Shown here one piece after another: positions 16,172-25,051 of a DNA stretch of 64,000 nt (positions are counted from its first letter, which is position 1; every line of letters begins with the position of its first letter). The DNA is taken from NCBI RefSeq assembly GCF_020215645.1, contig NZ_CP084058.1, positions 1,426,001-1,490,000 of the forward strand, read 5' to 3'. Source of the DNA: Nonomuraea gerenzanensis. Its GTDB lineage: Bacteria; Actinomycetota; Actinomycetes; Streptosporangiales; Streptosporangiaceae. The translations under genes were made by a program, and so were the position numbers. Below the pieces are notes generated by a model that ran no database searches, was not told the DNA's origin, and saw nothing but the letters and a program-made list of their open reading frames with translations.

Positions 16172-19100
16172 CTAGTTGAGGCCGCGTATCTCCGCCTCCA
16201 CCTCCTTCGCGTCGTGCGTCCGGCCGGTCTTCTCCAGCAGCCTCAGCCGGCCGAGCAGCACGTCCCGCAGCAGGTCCGGCTCCGCGACCGCGACCGGCAG
16301 CTCGCGCAGCAGGTCGGCGGAGACGCGCAGGGCGGCGTCGGCGGCGTCGTCCCTGCCCAGCTCCTGCTGGCAGAAGCCGAGCCGGGCGTGCGCCACCGCC
16401 CTGGTCAGCTCGTCGCGCGTCACCTGCGTGCTGCGGTGGAAGACGAGCCCGGCCTCCAGCGCCCGGCCCGCCTCCATCAGCGCGTCGCCCAGCATGAGCA
16501 TCGCCCGCGACAGCAGCCCCGCCTGCATCGGGTTCCCCGGCGAGAACCGCTCCAGCGCCGCCACCGCCTCCCGCAACGGCAGGATCGCCTCGGCCGCCAG
16601 CTCCCGCATCCGCAGCGCCGAGGCCAGCGTGAGGCAGGCGCCCGCGCGGCTGGTGTGCAGGGCCTGCGCGTTCATGCCCGTGGTCAGCAGCTCGTCGTAG
16701 ATCGTGATGGCCTCGCGCGCCCGTGCCTCCGCCTCATCTCCGCCGTCCAGCCGCAGCAACTGCATCAGCTCCGAGCTCTGAGCCAGGGAGTCGGCCAGGA
16801 TCGCGCGGTGCGTCAGGTCGTCGGGGGAGCGTCTGGCCAGCGGGATGAGGCTCTCGACGAGCTCGTTCGCCGCCGCCAGCTCGCCGAGCATCATGTGGCA
16901 CCTGGCCATCCGCTGGGTGGCCAGGGCGTGCTTCACGGTGCCCGGTTCGTGGCCGGTCGTGGCGGTTCGTGCGTACTCGGCGGCCTCCTGGGGTCGTCCG
17001 GCGGTCAGGAGGTCGTCGGCGATCAGCGCCGCCGTCTCGGCCGCGGGCAGCGGCTCCCGCAGGTCGGTGAACAGGCGCAGGCCCTCCACGAGGTGCGCCA
17101 TCGCCTCCTGCTCGCGCCCGAACGTCCGCAGCACCCGGCCGCGCACCTGGATCGCCTGCGCCCGCACCCGCCGCGGATCGATCTCCACCGGGATCTCCTG
17201 CCACGCCTCCCCTGCAGGTCCCCCTCCGGTTCGGGCAACTTCGGTGGGGGACGCCTCCTCGGCGCGGTCCAGCTCGGCCAGTGACCAGGCGATCGCGTCC
17301 AGGGCGGCCTGCGGGCGGTCCAGCGCGGCCAGGGTGGAGCCGAGCTGCGCGTAGGTGACGGCGGCGACGGCCGGGTCCTCCAGCTCGTCGCAGAGATCGG
17401 CGGCCCGCTCGCCATGGGCCAGCGCCTCGACGGTCCGGCCCCGGTCGAGCAGCTCGGCGGCGTAGCGGTGCAGGGTGGCCGCGAGCATCCGGGCCGGCCA
17501 CTCCTCGCCCGCCTGCGTCGCCTGGTACTGGGTGAGCAGGTCGATGGCCTGCTCGTGCACGGCCAGCCCCACCAGGCCCGCACCGGTCCGGGGGGCGGAC
17601 GGAACACCGACTTGGGCGCCGTGCTGGGCGCCGTGCTGGGCGCTGTGCTGGGCGCCCGTCCGAATGCCGGTGCGGGCGCCGGGCAGGGCGGCGAGCGTGG
17701 CGAGGGCCGAGGCGAGGGGCAAGCGGTAGGCGGGCGAGACCGTGGCCGGCTCCCGGTGGACGCGCACGCCCAGCTCACCGACCGCGACGGCACTGGCGAC
17801 GTCCCCCGCCCGCACCGCCCCGGCGCAGAGCCGCGCCAGGCACCGCCCGTACCGGTCGTACAGCCTCACCGCACCGCTCAGCGGCACCTCCCGCTCCAGC
17901 GCCTCCGTGAACGCGGTGAGCGGCCCCACCAGCCCGTCCACCACCACCCCCGGCTGCCCGGCGAACCGGCCCAGCTCCGCCACCACGTCATCCAGCACCG
18001 CCACCCCGGGCAACGGCCGCAGCCCGAGGACCTGGGCGTACAGGGCGATTCCCGCTCCCGCCCCCTCCTCCTCGACCCGCATCCTGGCCAGCCGCACCAG
18101 CGCCAGCAGATGCACCCCGACGAGATCGTGCGGAACGCTCCCGAGCCGGGCCGCCGCCGCCGTCCCCTCGGCCAGCCGGTCGTGGGCGGCGTCGCTCTCG
18201 TGCAGCTCCGCCAGGCAGAGCCCGGCCAGCTCCAGGCAGGTGGCGGCGAGCAGCCGCTCCTCGTCCGTGGCTGGGGACGGGACGAGGTCGAGCGCGCGGG
18301 TGACCGACCGCAGCGCGCCGTCGGGGTTCCGCGCGGTGAACCGGATCCCGGCCTGCAGCCGCAGAACCCCGGCCAGGGCCGGAGGCGGCGCGGCGCGCTC
18401 GGCCACGAGCCGCTCGTACAGCTCGACCGCCCGGTCCGCGGCGGCCTCCGCGTCGGACGGGCAGGCGGCGCGCGCCAGGGCGACCGTCTCCAGCACCATC
18501 AACCGGCCCAGCTCCGTACGGAACCCGGCGCTCGCCCCGGCGTGCGGGTCGTACGACTCGATGGCCGTGAGCAGGTGCGGGATGGCCTCCTTGCACCGTC
18601 CGAGCCCCACGAGCGAGCGCCCGAGCGCCGCGGCCACCATGCCGACGGCGAGCGCGTGCGGACGGTCGTCCCCGGCCTGCCGCTGGAGCAGCCCGGCCGC
18701 CTGCATCGCCAGCACGAACCCGTCCCCGGCCCGCCCCGCATCCGCCCAGGCCCGGGCTAGCGTCGCCTGAGCGGACAGGTACGCATGAACCTGCTCGTTC
18801 CCCGGCGTACCGGCACTCTCGACGGCCTCCCTGCACTCGGCGAGTCGCCGCTCCGCCCGTTCCACCGCCTCCTCCTGCTGGGACCCCGGCGGCAACCAGG
18901 GCTCCTCGGCGCGGTGATCGGTGCGCTCCTCGGGCCGCGGGGCGGATCCGAGCCGGCCGCGTGCCTCGTCGCGGTGGGCGAGGTAGGCGTCGTCCTCCAG
19001 GGCCAGCACGTCGTACAGCTCGGCGGCCAGCTCCAGCTGCGCCAGGCCGTCGGCGGTCCTGCCCAGCTCGTCCAGGCAGAGGCCGAGCAGCCACCTGCCC

Positions 19101-22100
19101 CTGGCCAGGGTGTCCGTGCCCCGTTCCGCCGTCACGGTCATGGCCTCCTGCAGCGGGGCGAGCGCCTCCTCCGGGCGGTCGTCCATCAGCAGCAGCTCGC
19201 CGAGGTCGAGGAGCCGGTCGGCGAGGGCGGGGCGGTGCTCGCCGGGTTCGAGGGTGACGAGGGCGCGCAGGTTCCGTACGGCTTCGGCGGCGGAGCGCGC
19301 GGCGGCGTCCAGGTCGTCCAGGCTGACATGCAACCTGGACAGCACGGCCGCCGCCGACGCCAGCATGGCCCGCAGCCCCGGCTCCTCGGCGGCCAGGCCA
19401 CGCAGCCGCGCGACGGCCTCGGCGGCCGGGGCGCGGGCGTCGGCCTGCCTGTCGTGCCGCTCCAGCCAGCCGGCCGTCAGGTGGAGGTCGTGGGCGACGT
19501 TCCTGCTGGTGGGGGCGGTGTTCTTGACGGCGGACGTGGCAGCGGCGGCCAGGCAGGCGGCCAGATCGGGCAACGCGGTGGCGACTCCGATCCCCTCGAA
19601 CGGGGTCAGCGGGCCTGGAGAGCGCGCAGTGCCTGCGCCTGCACCTGCGCCTGTACCTGCGCCTGTGCCTGCGACCGTGCCTGCGACCGTGCCTGCGACC
19701 GTGCCTGCGACCGTGCCTGCGATCGACGCGGGCAGCACGGCCAGGATCCCTCGCAGCTGGGACGCGAGCGCCGCGTCCCCGCCCGCCGCCTCGAACGCCT
19801 CCACCGCCTCACCCAGCCGCCCTAGCTCCAGCGACGCGCAGGCGACGTTGTAGTGCGCCCTGGCCGCCTGCTCCGCGTAGCGGGGATCCTCCTCGGCCAG
19901 GATCCGGTAGCGGGCCGCCGCCTCCTGCGCGGGCTTGAACGCCTTGTCCGCCTCACCACCGAGGAGCAGACACGCCCCCAGGCAGCACAACGCCTCCGCC
20001 CGCCCGGCCGCCTCCTCGTACGGGGGAGCCCCCGCGTACGTCTCCACGGCCTCGGCCGCCGCGACGACCGCCTCCCCGCCCCTGCCCACGGCGGTCAGCG
20101 CCCCGCACAGCCAGGTCAGCGCCCGGGCCAGCGCCAGCCGCCCTCCGCTACCGCGCCGATGCCGTACGACCAGCTCGGCCAGCGTCACATCGAGCGCCCG
20201 ACACCCCAGCCCGCCCTCCCGCGTCTGCCCGCCGGCCTCGCGCGTCTGCGGCCCGCTCGCCTTCGCCGGCGGTTCGGCCGAGATCGCAGATGCGGTCTCG
20301 GCGAGCTGCCGGTCGCCGGCGAACAGCACGAGCGCGGCATTCAGCGCGTCACCGAGCCCGGTGGCGGGATGCGCCACGGCCTCCTCGACCAGCTTGCCCA
20401 GGCGGCTGGCGACCAGCGACCACAGTGCCGCCCTGACCGGCCTCCTGCCCGCCGACAGGCGCAGGACGTCGAGCATGCGGACGAGGTGATGAACGGTGCA
20501 CCCCTCGTGGTCGTGCACGGCGAGCACCAGCGCGTCCAGGTCCTCGGTCTCGGCCAGGAGCTGCTCGGCTACCAGATCGGGCCCGAGCGGAGCCGTCCTC
20601 CCGCCGCGCAGGTGCTCAGGAGAGGCCGGGAACAGCCGCGTCAGCCAGCGGGCGACGGCGAGCGTGCCGTCGCGGGCAGCGGTGCCGGCAGCGAGTGCGC
20701 CGTCGCGGGCTGCGGTGCCGGCAGCGAGTGCGCCGTCGCGGGCTGCGGTGCCGGGAACGAGCGTGCCGTCCCAGGTCTCGGTTCCGGGGGCGGGCGCGGC
20801 GTCACTCGACCGGCCGGAGGTCCGGGCGCGCAGGCCAGGAACGGTCGTCAGGAGGCCGGGCAGCTCGGCCGGGGTCGGCGTGGTCAGCGTGAGGACCGCC
20901 ACCGCCTGCCACGCGGTCGCGTCGCCGAGACGCTCCTCGTCCTCCGGCCAGACCCGCGCCCACTGACCGCGTTCACGCGCCAGGAACCGCCCGATCAGCC
21001 CACTGCCACCCTCCCCACCTGCGGCGGCCCCGCCCAGCAGACGCCCTTCGCCCGCACCTGCGGCGGCCCCGCCCAGAAGGCTCCCTTCGGCAACAGCCGT
21101 AAGGCGCCCTCCGGCCTCGCCCGAGCCACCGCCCGAAGCCCCGCCTGCCGCCCGATCCGGCTCCCCACCACCTTCGGCACCCTCATCACACAGCCGCAGC
21201 AACGCCGCCAGATGGACGTGCAGCGGAAGACCGTACTCCGGGTCATCGAGAGGAGGCGGCGAGGGAAGAGCGGCCCGGCTGGGCGCGAACGCCTTCATGG
21301 CGGCCAGCGCATGCTCGGTCCGCTCCGCGAGCGTGAGCGGACGGCTGTTGAGCTGCACGGTCGTGGTGTTGAGCCGCCTGAGCCAGCCCCCCGCCGCCGT
21401 GTCCAGCCGCCGCCACCACTCCGCCTCCCCAGGCTCACGAGCCACCAGCAGCACCCGTACGCGAGCGTTGTGCCCGTGCTTGGCCAGCCGCCGCACCAGC
21501 TCACCCACCACCGGCGAGGACCGCTCGGGCCGATCCACCACGACCAGCGTGGGCCGCACCGCGTCGAGCACCACGACGTCATCGGCCAACAGCCCGCTCA
21601 CCGCGTCCAGGCTCAGGAACCCCGCGTCCCACCCGGCCCCCGCCAGCTCCCCGCACAGCTCGCCCGCCAGCCGCGTCTTCCCCGTCCCGCCCCGCCCGCT
21701 CAGCACCGCGATCGACAGTGGCACCGGCTCGGCGGCCCAGGACCGCAGCTCGTCCAGCTCCTCGCCCCGCCCCAGGAACGGCACCACCGCGTGCCGCGCC
21801 ATCAGCAACACCCAGTCGGGGCAGTCCTGCGGCAACCGTTCACGGGCCGGCAGGAGCAGCGCGGGCAGGGCCACCGAACGGTCCTGCTCGGACACGGTCT
21901 CCAACGGCCCTGGCGGCACCCCCACCAGCTCGCGGAAGCGCGCATCCCGTAGCAACGCGGTCACGGGCACGGCGTCCAGGCGGCGCTGCGCCGGCCCGCC
22001 GGGGCCGGGTGCGGCGGCCAGGTGGCGGCGCCCGTGCGCGTCCGGATCGAGGACGTGGCGCTGCGTGTCGTCGCCGGAGCCGGGGAGGGCCACGCCCACG

Positions 22101-22633
22101 AGCTGCCCGGCGGGCTCAGCGAGCAGAACGGCTCCGGACATGCCGTGCCACAGCGAGGCCGGTGCCGCATCAGGCTCGGGGGAGAGCACACTCACCCCCA
22201 GCACCTTCGACACCGCACCGATCGGCGGGCTCACCAGCCCGGACAACGTCTCCGGATCCCGCGCCCCACCCCGCCGCTCCCCGACCCGCGAAAACCCCCG
22301 GGCCAGGCAACGCAGCCGGTAGGCGCCGCCCGCCACCCTGGCCCAGCGATTGTGCTCGATCCCCGGCAGCTCCCCCCAGGCCGCCTCCACCACGCGCAGC
22401 AGCACGGCGTCCGCGCCACCGCGCCCGCGCCACACCGGCTCGGCCGCGAGCCACCGCCCGGACCACGAGGGCCGTACGTGACAGGGCGCGCCGGGCTCCA
22501 CCACCTGCCCGGAGGTCAGCACCAGGTCGGCACCGACCGCGTACCCGGAGCCGGTCACGCCGACGAGGTCGTCATGGCCGGAGAAGACCTCGACGGCCCG
22601 GTCGAGCCCGAGGCGGAGTGGTGGCGTGTCCAT
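16172..22633 (-). CDS. Giant STAND-type NTPase with degenerate trypsin-like N-terminus and long TPR array
   Basis: 2153 residues. Residues 1-240 resemble a trypsin-like peptidase: GSGYAVGADLVLTSGQVV (28-45) has Gln43 where the catalytic His of TAAH should be, DAVLLR gives Asp75 and HGMSGAVL gives Ser166, so proteolysis is probably lost. Residues 283-480 form a STAND/NB-ARC-like NTPase: FLGR before it, Walker A GRGGTGKT (313-320), Walker B LVVVDRPE (363-370) and VRVLLVARE after it. From about 560 to the end are many TPR-like helices (GRGGEAVVAAAEAVETY; EAVEAFEAAGG). Such protease-NTPase-TPR proteins are proposed sensors in actinobacterial conflict systems. Three in-frame minisatellites interrupt it. 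ATG 22633 has only a weak ribosome site. The ligand and effector are unknown. Confidence 0.85.
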   Translation of the reverse strand: MDTPPLRLGLDRAVEVFSGHDDLVGVTGSGYAVGADLVLTSGQVVEPGAPCHVRPSWSGRWLAAEPVWRGRGGADAVLLRVVEAAWGELPGIEHNRWARVAGGAYRLRCLARGFSRVGERRGGARDPETLSGLVSPPIGAVSKVLGVSVLSPEPDAAPASLWHGMSGAVLLAEPAGQLVGVALPGSGDDTQRHVLDPDAHGRRHLAAAPGPGGPAQRRLDAVPVTALLRDARFRELVGVPPGPLETVSEQDRSVALPALLLPARERLPQDCPDWVLLMARHAVVPFLGRGEELDELRSWAAEPVPLSIAVLSGRGGTGKTRLAGELCGELAGAGWDAGFLSLDAVSGLLADDVVVLDAVRPTLVVVDRPERSSPVVGELVRRLAKHGHNARVRVLLVAREPGEAEWWRRLDTAAGGWLRRLNTTTVQLNSRPLTLAERTEHALAAMKAFAPSRAALPSPPPLDDPEYGLPLHVHLAALLRLCDEGAEGGGEPDRAAGGASGGGSGEAGGRLTAVAEGSLLGGAAAGAGEGRLLGGAAAGGEGGSGLIGRFLARERGQWARVWPEDEERLGDATAWQAVAVLTLTTPTPAELPGLLTTVPGLRARTSGRSSDAAPAPGTETWDGTLVPGTAARDGALAAGTAARDGALAAGTAARDGTLAVARWLTRLFPASPEHLRGGRTAPLGPDLVAEQLLAETEDLDALVLAVHDHEGCTVHHLVRMLDVLRLSAGRRPVRAALWSLVASRLGKLVEEAVAHPATGLGDALNAALVLFAGDRQLAETASAISAEPPAKASGPQTREAGGQTREGGLGCRALDVTLAELVVRHRRGSGGRLALARALTWLCGALTAVGRGGEAVVAAAEAVETYAGAPPYEEAAGRAEALCCLGACLLLGGEADKAFKPAQEAAARYRILAEEDPRYAEQAARAHYNVACASLELGRLGEAVEAFEAAGGDAALASQLRGILAVLPASIAGTVAGTVAGTVAGTVAGTGAGTGAGAGAGTARSPGPLTPFEGIGVATALPDLAACLAAAATSAVKNTAPTSRNVAHDLHLTAGWLERHDRQADARAPAAEAVARLRGLAAEEPGLRAMLASAAAVLSRLHVSLDDLDAAARSAAEAVRNLRALVTLEPGEHRPALADRLLDLGELLLMDDRPEEALAPLQEAMTVTAERGTDTLARGRWLLGLCLDELGRTADGLAQLELAAELYDVLALEDDAYLAHRDEARGRLGSAPRPEERTDHRAEEPWLPPGSQQEEAVERAERRLAECREAVESAGTPGNEQVHAYLSAQATLARAWADAGRAGDGFVLAMQAAGLLQRQAGDDRPHALAVGMVAAALGRSLVGLGRCKEAIPHLLTAIESYDPHAGASAGFRTELGRLMVLETVALARAACPSDAEAAADRAVELYERLVAERAAPPPALAGVLRLQAGIRFTARNPDGALRSVTRALDLVPSPATDEERLLAATCLELAGLCLAELHESDAAHDRLAEGTAAAARLGSVPHDLVGVHLLALVRLARMRVEEEGAGAGIALYAQVLGLRPLPGVAVLDDVVAELGRFAGQPGVVVDGLVGPLTAFTEALEREVPLSGAVRLYDRYGRCLARLCAGAVRAGDVASAVAVGELGVRVHREPATVSPAYRLPLASALATLAALPGARTGIRTGAQHSAQHGAQHGAQVGVPSAPRTGAGLVGLAVHEQAIDLLTQYQATQAGEEWPARMLAATLHRYAAELLDRGRTVEALAHGERAADLCDELEDPAVAAVTYAQLGSTLAALDRPQAALDAIAWSLAELDRAEEASPTEVARTGGGPAGEAWQEIPVEIDPRRVRAQAIQVRGRVLRTFGREQEAMAHLVEGLRLFTDLREPLPAAETAALIADDLLTAGRPQEAAEYARTATTGHEPGTVKHALATQRMARCHMMLGELAAANELVESLIPLARRSPDDLTHRAILADSLAQSSELMQLLRLDGGDEAEARAREAITIYDELLTTGMNAQALHTSRAGACLTLASALRMRELAAEAILPLREAVAALERFSPGNPMQAGLLSRAMLMLGDALMEAGRALEAGLVFHRSTQVTRDELTRAVAHARLGFCQQELGRDDAADAALRVSADLLRELPVAVAEPDLLRDVLLGRLRLLEKTGRTHDAKEVEAEIRGLN
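17614..17656. repeat. 12-bp in-frame minisatellite in the STAND-TPR gene
   Basis: About 3.5 tandem copies of GGGCGCCGTGCT encode, on the minus strand, repeated (S/G)AQH residues between TPRs. The period is a multiple of three, so copy changes keep the frame. Confidence 0.85.
19631..19724. repeat. 12-bp in-frame minisatellite (AGTV repeats) in the STAND-TPR gene
   Basis: Roughly eight tandem 12-bp units, from GCCTGCGCCTGC variants to four near-identical GCCTGCGACCGT copies, encode alternating AGTV/AGTG/AGAG on the minus strand. It forms a flexible low-complexity insert within the TPR array. Homogenised copies on one side suggest recent slippage. Confidence 0.88.
20662..20793. repeat. 33-bp in-frame minisatellite in the STAND-TPR gene
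   Basis: Four tandem copies with a 33-bp period (anchor GCCGTCGCGGGC at 20666, 20699, 20732 and, degenerate, 20765) encode the 11-residue unit AAGTAARDG(A/T)L between the NTPase and the TPR region. The third and fourth copies diverge. Confidence 0.87.
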
Positions 22634-22732
22634 GGGTCCGCTACCTGTCAGCTACGTACGGAAGATAAGCCCCCGATCAGCGCCTGATCTCCTTCTCACT
22701 ATCGCATCAAGGCAGCGAAATTTCCCGGCTTG

Positions 22733-23359
22733 TCATGCCTTCTCAGTCGTGAGCCAGGCGGCCAGCCCCAGGTACACGAGGCCGCTGCCGACGTCCAGCC
22801 GCCGCCGTGCGCGCGCCGAGCGGCGGATGCGACCGGCCAGCGCGGAGGCGAGCATCGCGTACGTGCCGTCCGAGGCCATCCCGAGCAGCAGCCACACGAG
22901 GCCGAACACGAGGATCTGCGGCCCCACCGGCCCCGCCGCGGGGTCGGTGAACTGCGGCAGGAACGCCAGGAAGAAGATCGCGGTCTTGGGGTTGAGCACG
23001 TTCACCACGAACCCCTCCCAGAACAACCGCCGCCTCGACTGCACCTGCAGCTCCAGAACCTTCTCCTCGCCGCCCCTCTGCATCAGCTTCCGTACGCCGA
23101 GCCAGAGCAGGTACGCCACACCCACGTACTTGACGATCGTGAACGCCGTGGCCGAGGCGGCCAGCAACGCGCTGATGCCCAGCGCGGCGGCGGCGATGTG
23201 CACGATGGAGCCGGTGTGGATGCCGAGCACGGAGATCAGGCCGGCGGTGCGGCCCTGGGAGACGCTCCTGGTGACGATGTAGAGGACGGCGGGGCCGGGC
23301 ACGAGCAGCAGCCCGAGCGTGGCCGCGCAGAAGACGGCGAGTGTTGAGATATCCGGCAT
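22733..23359 (-). CDS. LysE/RhtB-family amino-acid exporter
   Basis: A 208-residue membrane protein with the LysE/RhtB signature near the N-terminus: LLLVPGPAVLYIVTRSVSQGRTAGLISVLGI, then SIVHIAAAALGISALL and FVVNVLNPKTAIFFLAFLPQF. About six helices are visible. The family exports amino acids or their analogues driven by proton exchange; the substrate is not predictable. The gene stands between the STAND-TPR gene and a LysR regulator, all on the minus strand with gaps of about 100 and 130 bp, so co-transcription is uncertain. The 99-bp spacer after it must hold the promoter of the giant gene. Confidence 0.9.
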   Translation of the reverse strand: MPDISTLAVFCAATLGLLLVPGPAVLYIVTRSVSQGRTAGLISVLGIHTGSIVHIAAAALGISALLAASATAFTIVKYVGVAYLLWLGVRKLMQRGGEEKVLELQVQSRRRLFWEGFVVNVLNPKTAIFFLAFLPQFTDPAAGPVGPQILVFGLVWLLLGMASDGTYAMLASALAGRIRRSARARRRLDVGSGLVYLGLAAWLTTEKA

Positions 23360-23421
23360 GGGGCCATCGTAGGACCGGCGTCAAAGGGCTTTCCGGTGCC
23401 GGTGGCCGAAGGAAGGCCCGC

Positions 23422-23484
23422 GCGGTGCCGCTGCTCAGGGGCCTTCGCGGTGCCGCTGCTCAGGCGCGTTCGCGGTGCCGGTGG
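23422..23484. repeat. 25-bp direct repeat between LysE and LysR genes
   Basis: GCGGTGCCGCTGCTCAGG starts at 23422 and 23447 with a third partial copy at 23472 (period 25 bp). It fills about half of the 133-bp spacer between 23360 and 23492. No gene or clear terminator is seen there. Confidence 0.75.
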
Positions 23485-23492
23485 ATGCGCTG

Positions 23493-24353
23493 TCAGAGGC
23501 TTTCGCGAAGGGCCGTGAGCAGGGCCTCGGTGGCCGGTGGGTGGGGCGGCTCGCCGTAGACCGCCGCGTACACGTGCCGCGTCGATCCCGGCACCTCCGC
23601 CACCTGCACGTCCGGATGCCGGTGCGCGGCCAGCGCCAGCCCGGGCAGCATGGTCAGCCCCAGCCCGGCCGCGACCAGCGCCTGCACCGCCACGATGTCG
23701 TCGCTGGTGAACGCGATGCGCGGCTCAAACCCGGCCTTCTCGCAGATGTCCAGCAGATGGCTGCGGCACCGGTCGCACCCGGCGATCCAGGCGGACTCGG
23801 CATGGTCGGCCGGCTCCCCGGGCGGCGTGCCGGAGACGAGGTAGCTGGGGTCGTCGAGGAGGTGGACCAGGTGGAGGCCGCTGTCCTCGGGCGCGGTGTC
23901 GTCGTACCGGAACATCACCGCCACGTCCACCCGCCCGGCCCGCAGCAGCCGCAGCGCCTCCGGCGGCTCGGTCTCGGTGAGCTGCAGGCGCAGCCCGGGA
24001 TGCGCGCCGGCCAGCAGGCCGGCCGCCTTCGGGATGAACGTGCCCAGCGCGGACGGGAAGGCGGCCAGGCGCACCCGCCCCGAACGCAGCCCCACGTGCG
24101 CGGCCAGCTCCTCGGCGGTGGCGTCGAGCCGGCCGATGATGTCGGAGGCCCGCTCGGCCAGCAGCCGCCCCGCCTCGGTGAGCCGGATGCCGCGCCCGGC
24201 GCGCTGGATGAGCTTGGCCCCCGTCTCGGCCTCCAGCCGGGCCAGATGGTGGCTGATGGAGGGCTGCGAGTAGTGCAGCTCCTTGGCCGCCGCGGTCAGC
24301 GAGCCCTTGCGGGCCACCGCCACGAGCACCCGCAGGCGTGCGACATCCAGCAT
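23493..24353 (-). CDS. LysR-family transcriptional regulator
   Basis: A 286-residue LTTR. The N-terminal winged HTH reads RLRVLVAVARKGSLTAAAKELHYSQPSISHHLARLEAETGAKL and the C-terminal periplasmic-binding-like effector domain starts near residue 90 (GRVRLAAFPSALGTFIP). It is divergent from the cysteine-dioxygenase-like gene, the usual layout for an LTTR and its target. On its own strand TAGGAT lies six bases before ATG, so its mRNA is probably leaderless; that -10 element falls inside the 19-bp palindrome of the spacer, which predicts autorepression. The residues AGCDRCRS in the effector domain include a Cys-x-x-Cys pair, possibly a thiol sensor. Confidence 0.9.
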   Translation of the reverse strand: MLDVARLRVLVAVARKGSLTAAAKELHYSQPSISHHLARLEAETGAKLIQRAGRGIRLTEAGRLLAERASDIIGRLDATAEELAAHVGLRSGRVRLAAFPSALGTFIPKAAGLLAGAHPGLRLQLTETEPPEALRLLRAGRVDVAVMFRYDDTAPEDSGLHLVHLLDDPSYLVSGTPPGEPADHAESAWIAGCDRCRSHLLDICEKAGFEPRIAFTSDDIVAVQALVAAGLGLTMLPGLALAAHRHPDVQVAEVPGSTRHVYAAVYGEPPHPPATEALLTALRESL

Positions 24354-24355
24354 TC

Positions 24356-24374
24356 ATCAATCCTATCTATTGAT
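24356..24374. promoter_or_regulatory. LysR-type operator (ATCAAT-N7-ATTGAT)
   Basis: ATCAATCCTATCTATTGAT is a perfect 6-bp inverted repeat with a 7-bp spacer and includes the T-N11-A pattern of LTTR boxes. It starts three bases upstream of the LysR start codon and overlaps that gene's -10 element (24360-24365). The divergent target begins at 24464. Confidence 0.72.
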
Positions 24375-24463
24375 CGACCAGAAGACTTCTGTTGGACCTA
24401 TCGGTGGAAATGCAGGACCGTGGGAGGGGAAGGCAGATTACTGATTTTCCCTAGGGGAATCCC

Positions 24464-24997
24464 ATGAATATGGCCGCCGCCACCACAGTCACCAGGCCGG
24501 GGCTCGCGCCGATCGTCTCGGGCGTGTCGCGCATCGTCGCCCACCGGCTCGACGGCCACCGGACCGCGCACGCCGTCGCCGCCCTGCTCCGCGAGCGCCT
24601 CCCGGGGCTCGACCTCCTCACGCCGCAGGAGCGCGCGGGCTCGCCCGAGCGGTACGTCTCCCACATCCTGCACGCCGAGGAACGCTTCTCGGTCGTCGGC
24701 GTCGTCTGGCGCCCCGGGCAGGACACGGTGATCCACGACCACGTGTCGTGGTGCACGTTCGGCATCCTCAGCGGCATCGAGGACGAGACGCTCTACCGCG
24801 ACATGGGCGACCATCTGGTGGAGATCGGGCGGGCGGAGAACCGGCCGGGGGAGGTCAGCGGGTTCGCGCCGCCCGGCGACATCCACAAGGTGCGCAACAC
24901 CAGCTCGGAGACGGGGGTGTCGCTGCACGTGTACGGGGCCGACGTGCGCAGGCTCGGCAGCAGCGTGCGCCGGACGTACGACCTGCCGGTCCGATGA
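24464..24997 (+). CDS. Cysteine dioxygenase-family cupin
   Basis: A 177-residue cupin of the cysteine dioxygenase type, expected to oxidise a thiol (cysteine or a related compound) to a sulfinate with non-heme iron. Iron ligands are visible as H91 and H93 in IHDHVSW and H141 in DIHKVRN; H155 in SLHVYGAD is further conserved. Length and the segment FSVVGVVWRPGQDTVIHDH fit the bacterial family. ATG 24464 follows AGGGGAA. The divergent LysR gene with its Cys-x-x-Cys effector domain is the likely regulator. Whether the substrate is cysteine, 3-mercaptopropionate or cysteamine cannot be decided. Confidence 0.86.
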   Translation: MNMAAATTVTRPGLAPIVSGVSRIVAHRLDGHRTAHAVAALLRERLPGLDLLTPQERAGSPERYVSHILHAEERFSVVGVVWRPGQDTVIHDHVSWCTFGILSGIEDETLYRDMGDHLVEIGRAENRPGEVSGFAPPGDIHKVRNTSSETGVSLHVYGADVRRLGSSVRRTYDLPVR

Positions 24998-25051
24998 CTT
25001 TCCCGCGCTCCACGGGTCTGCCCCTGTGACAGCCGATCCGAGGGAGCGACC

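Noticed and set aside
19631..20793. Tandem repeats considered as a CRISPR array
   Set aside because: Units are contiguous 12- and 33-bp copies without unique spacers and lie inside one coding frame.
19853..21952. 699-codon plus-strand frame opposite the STAND-TPR gene
   Set aside because: Low-complexity Arg/Pro/Gln translation; antisense shadow.
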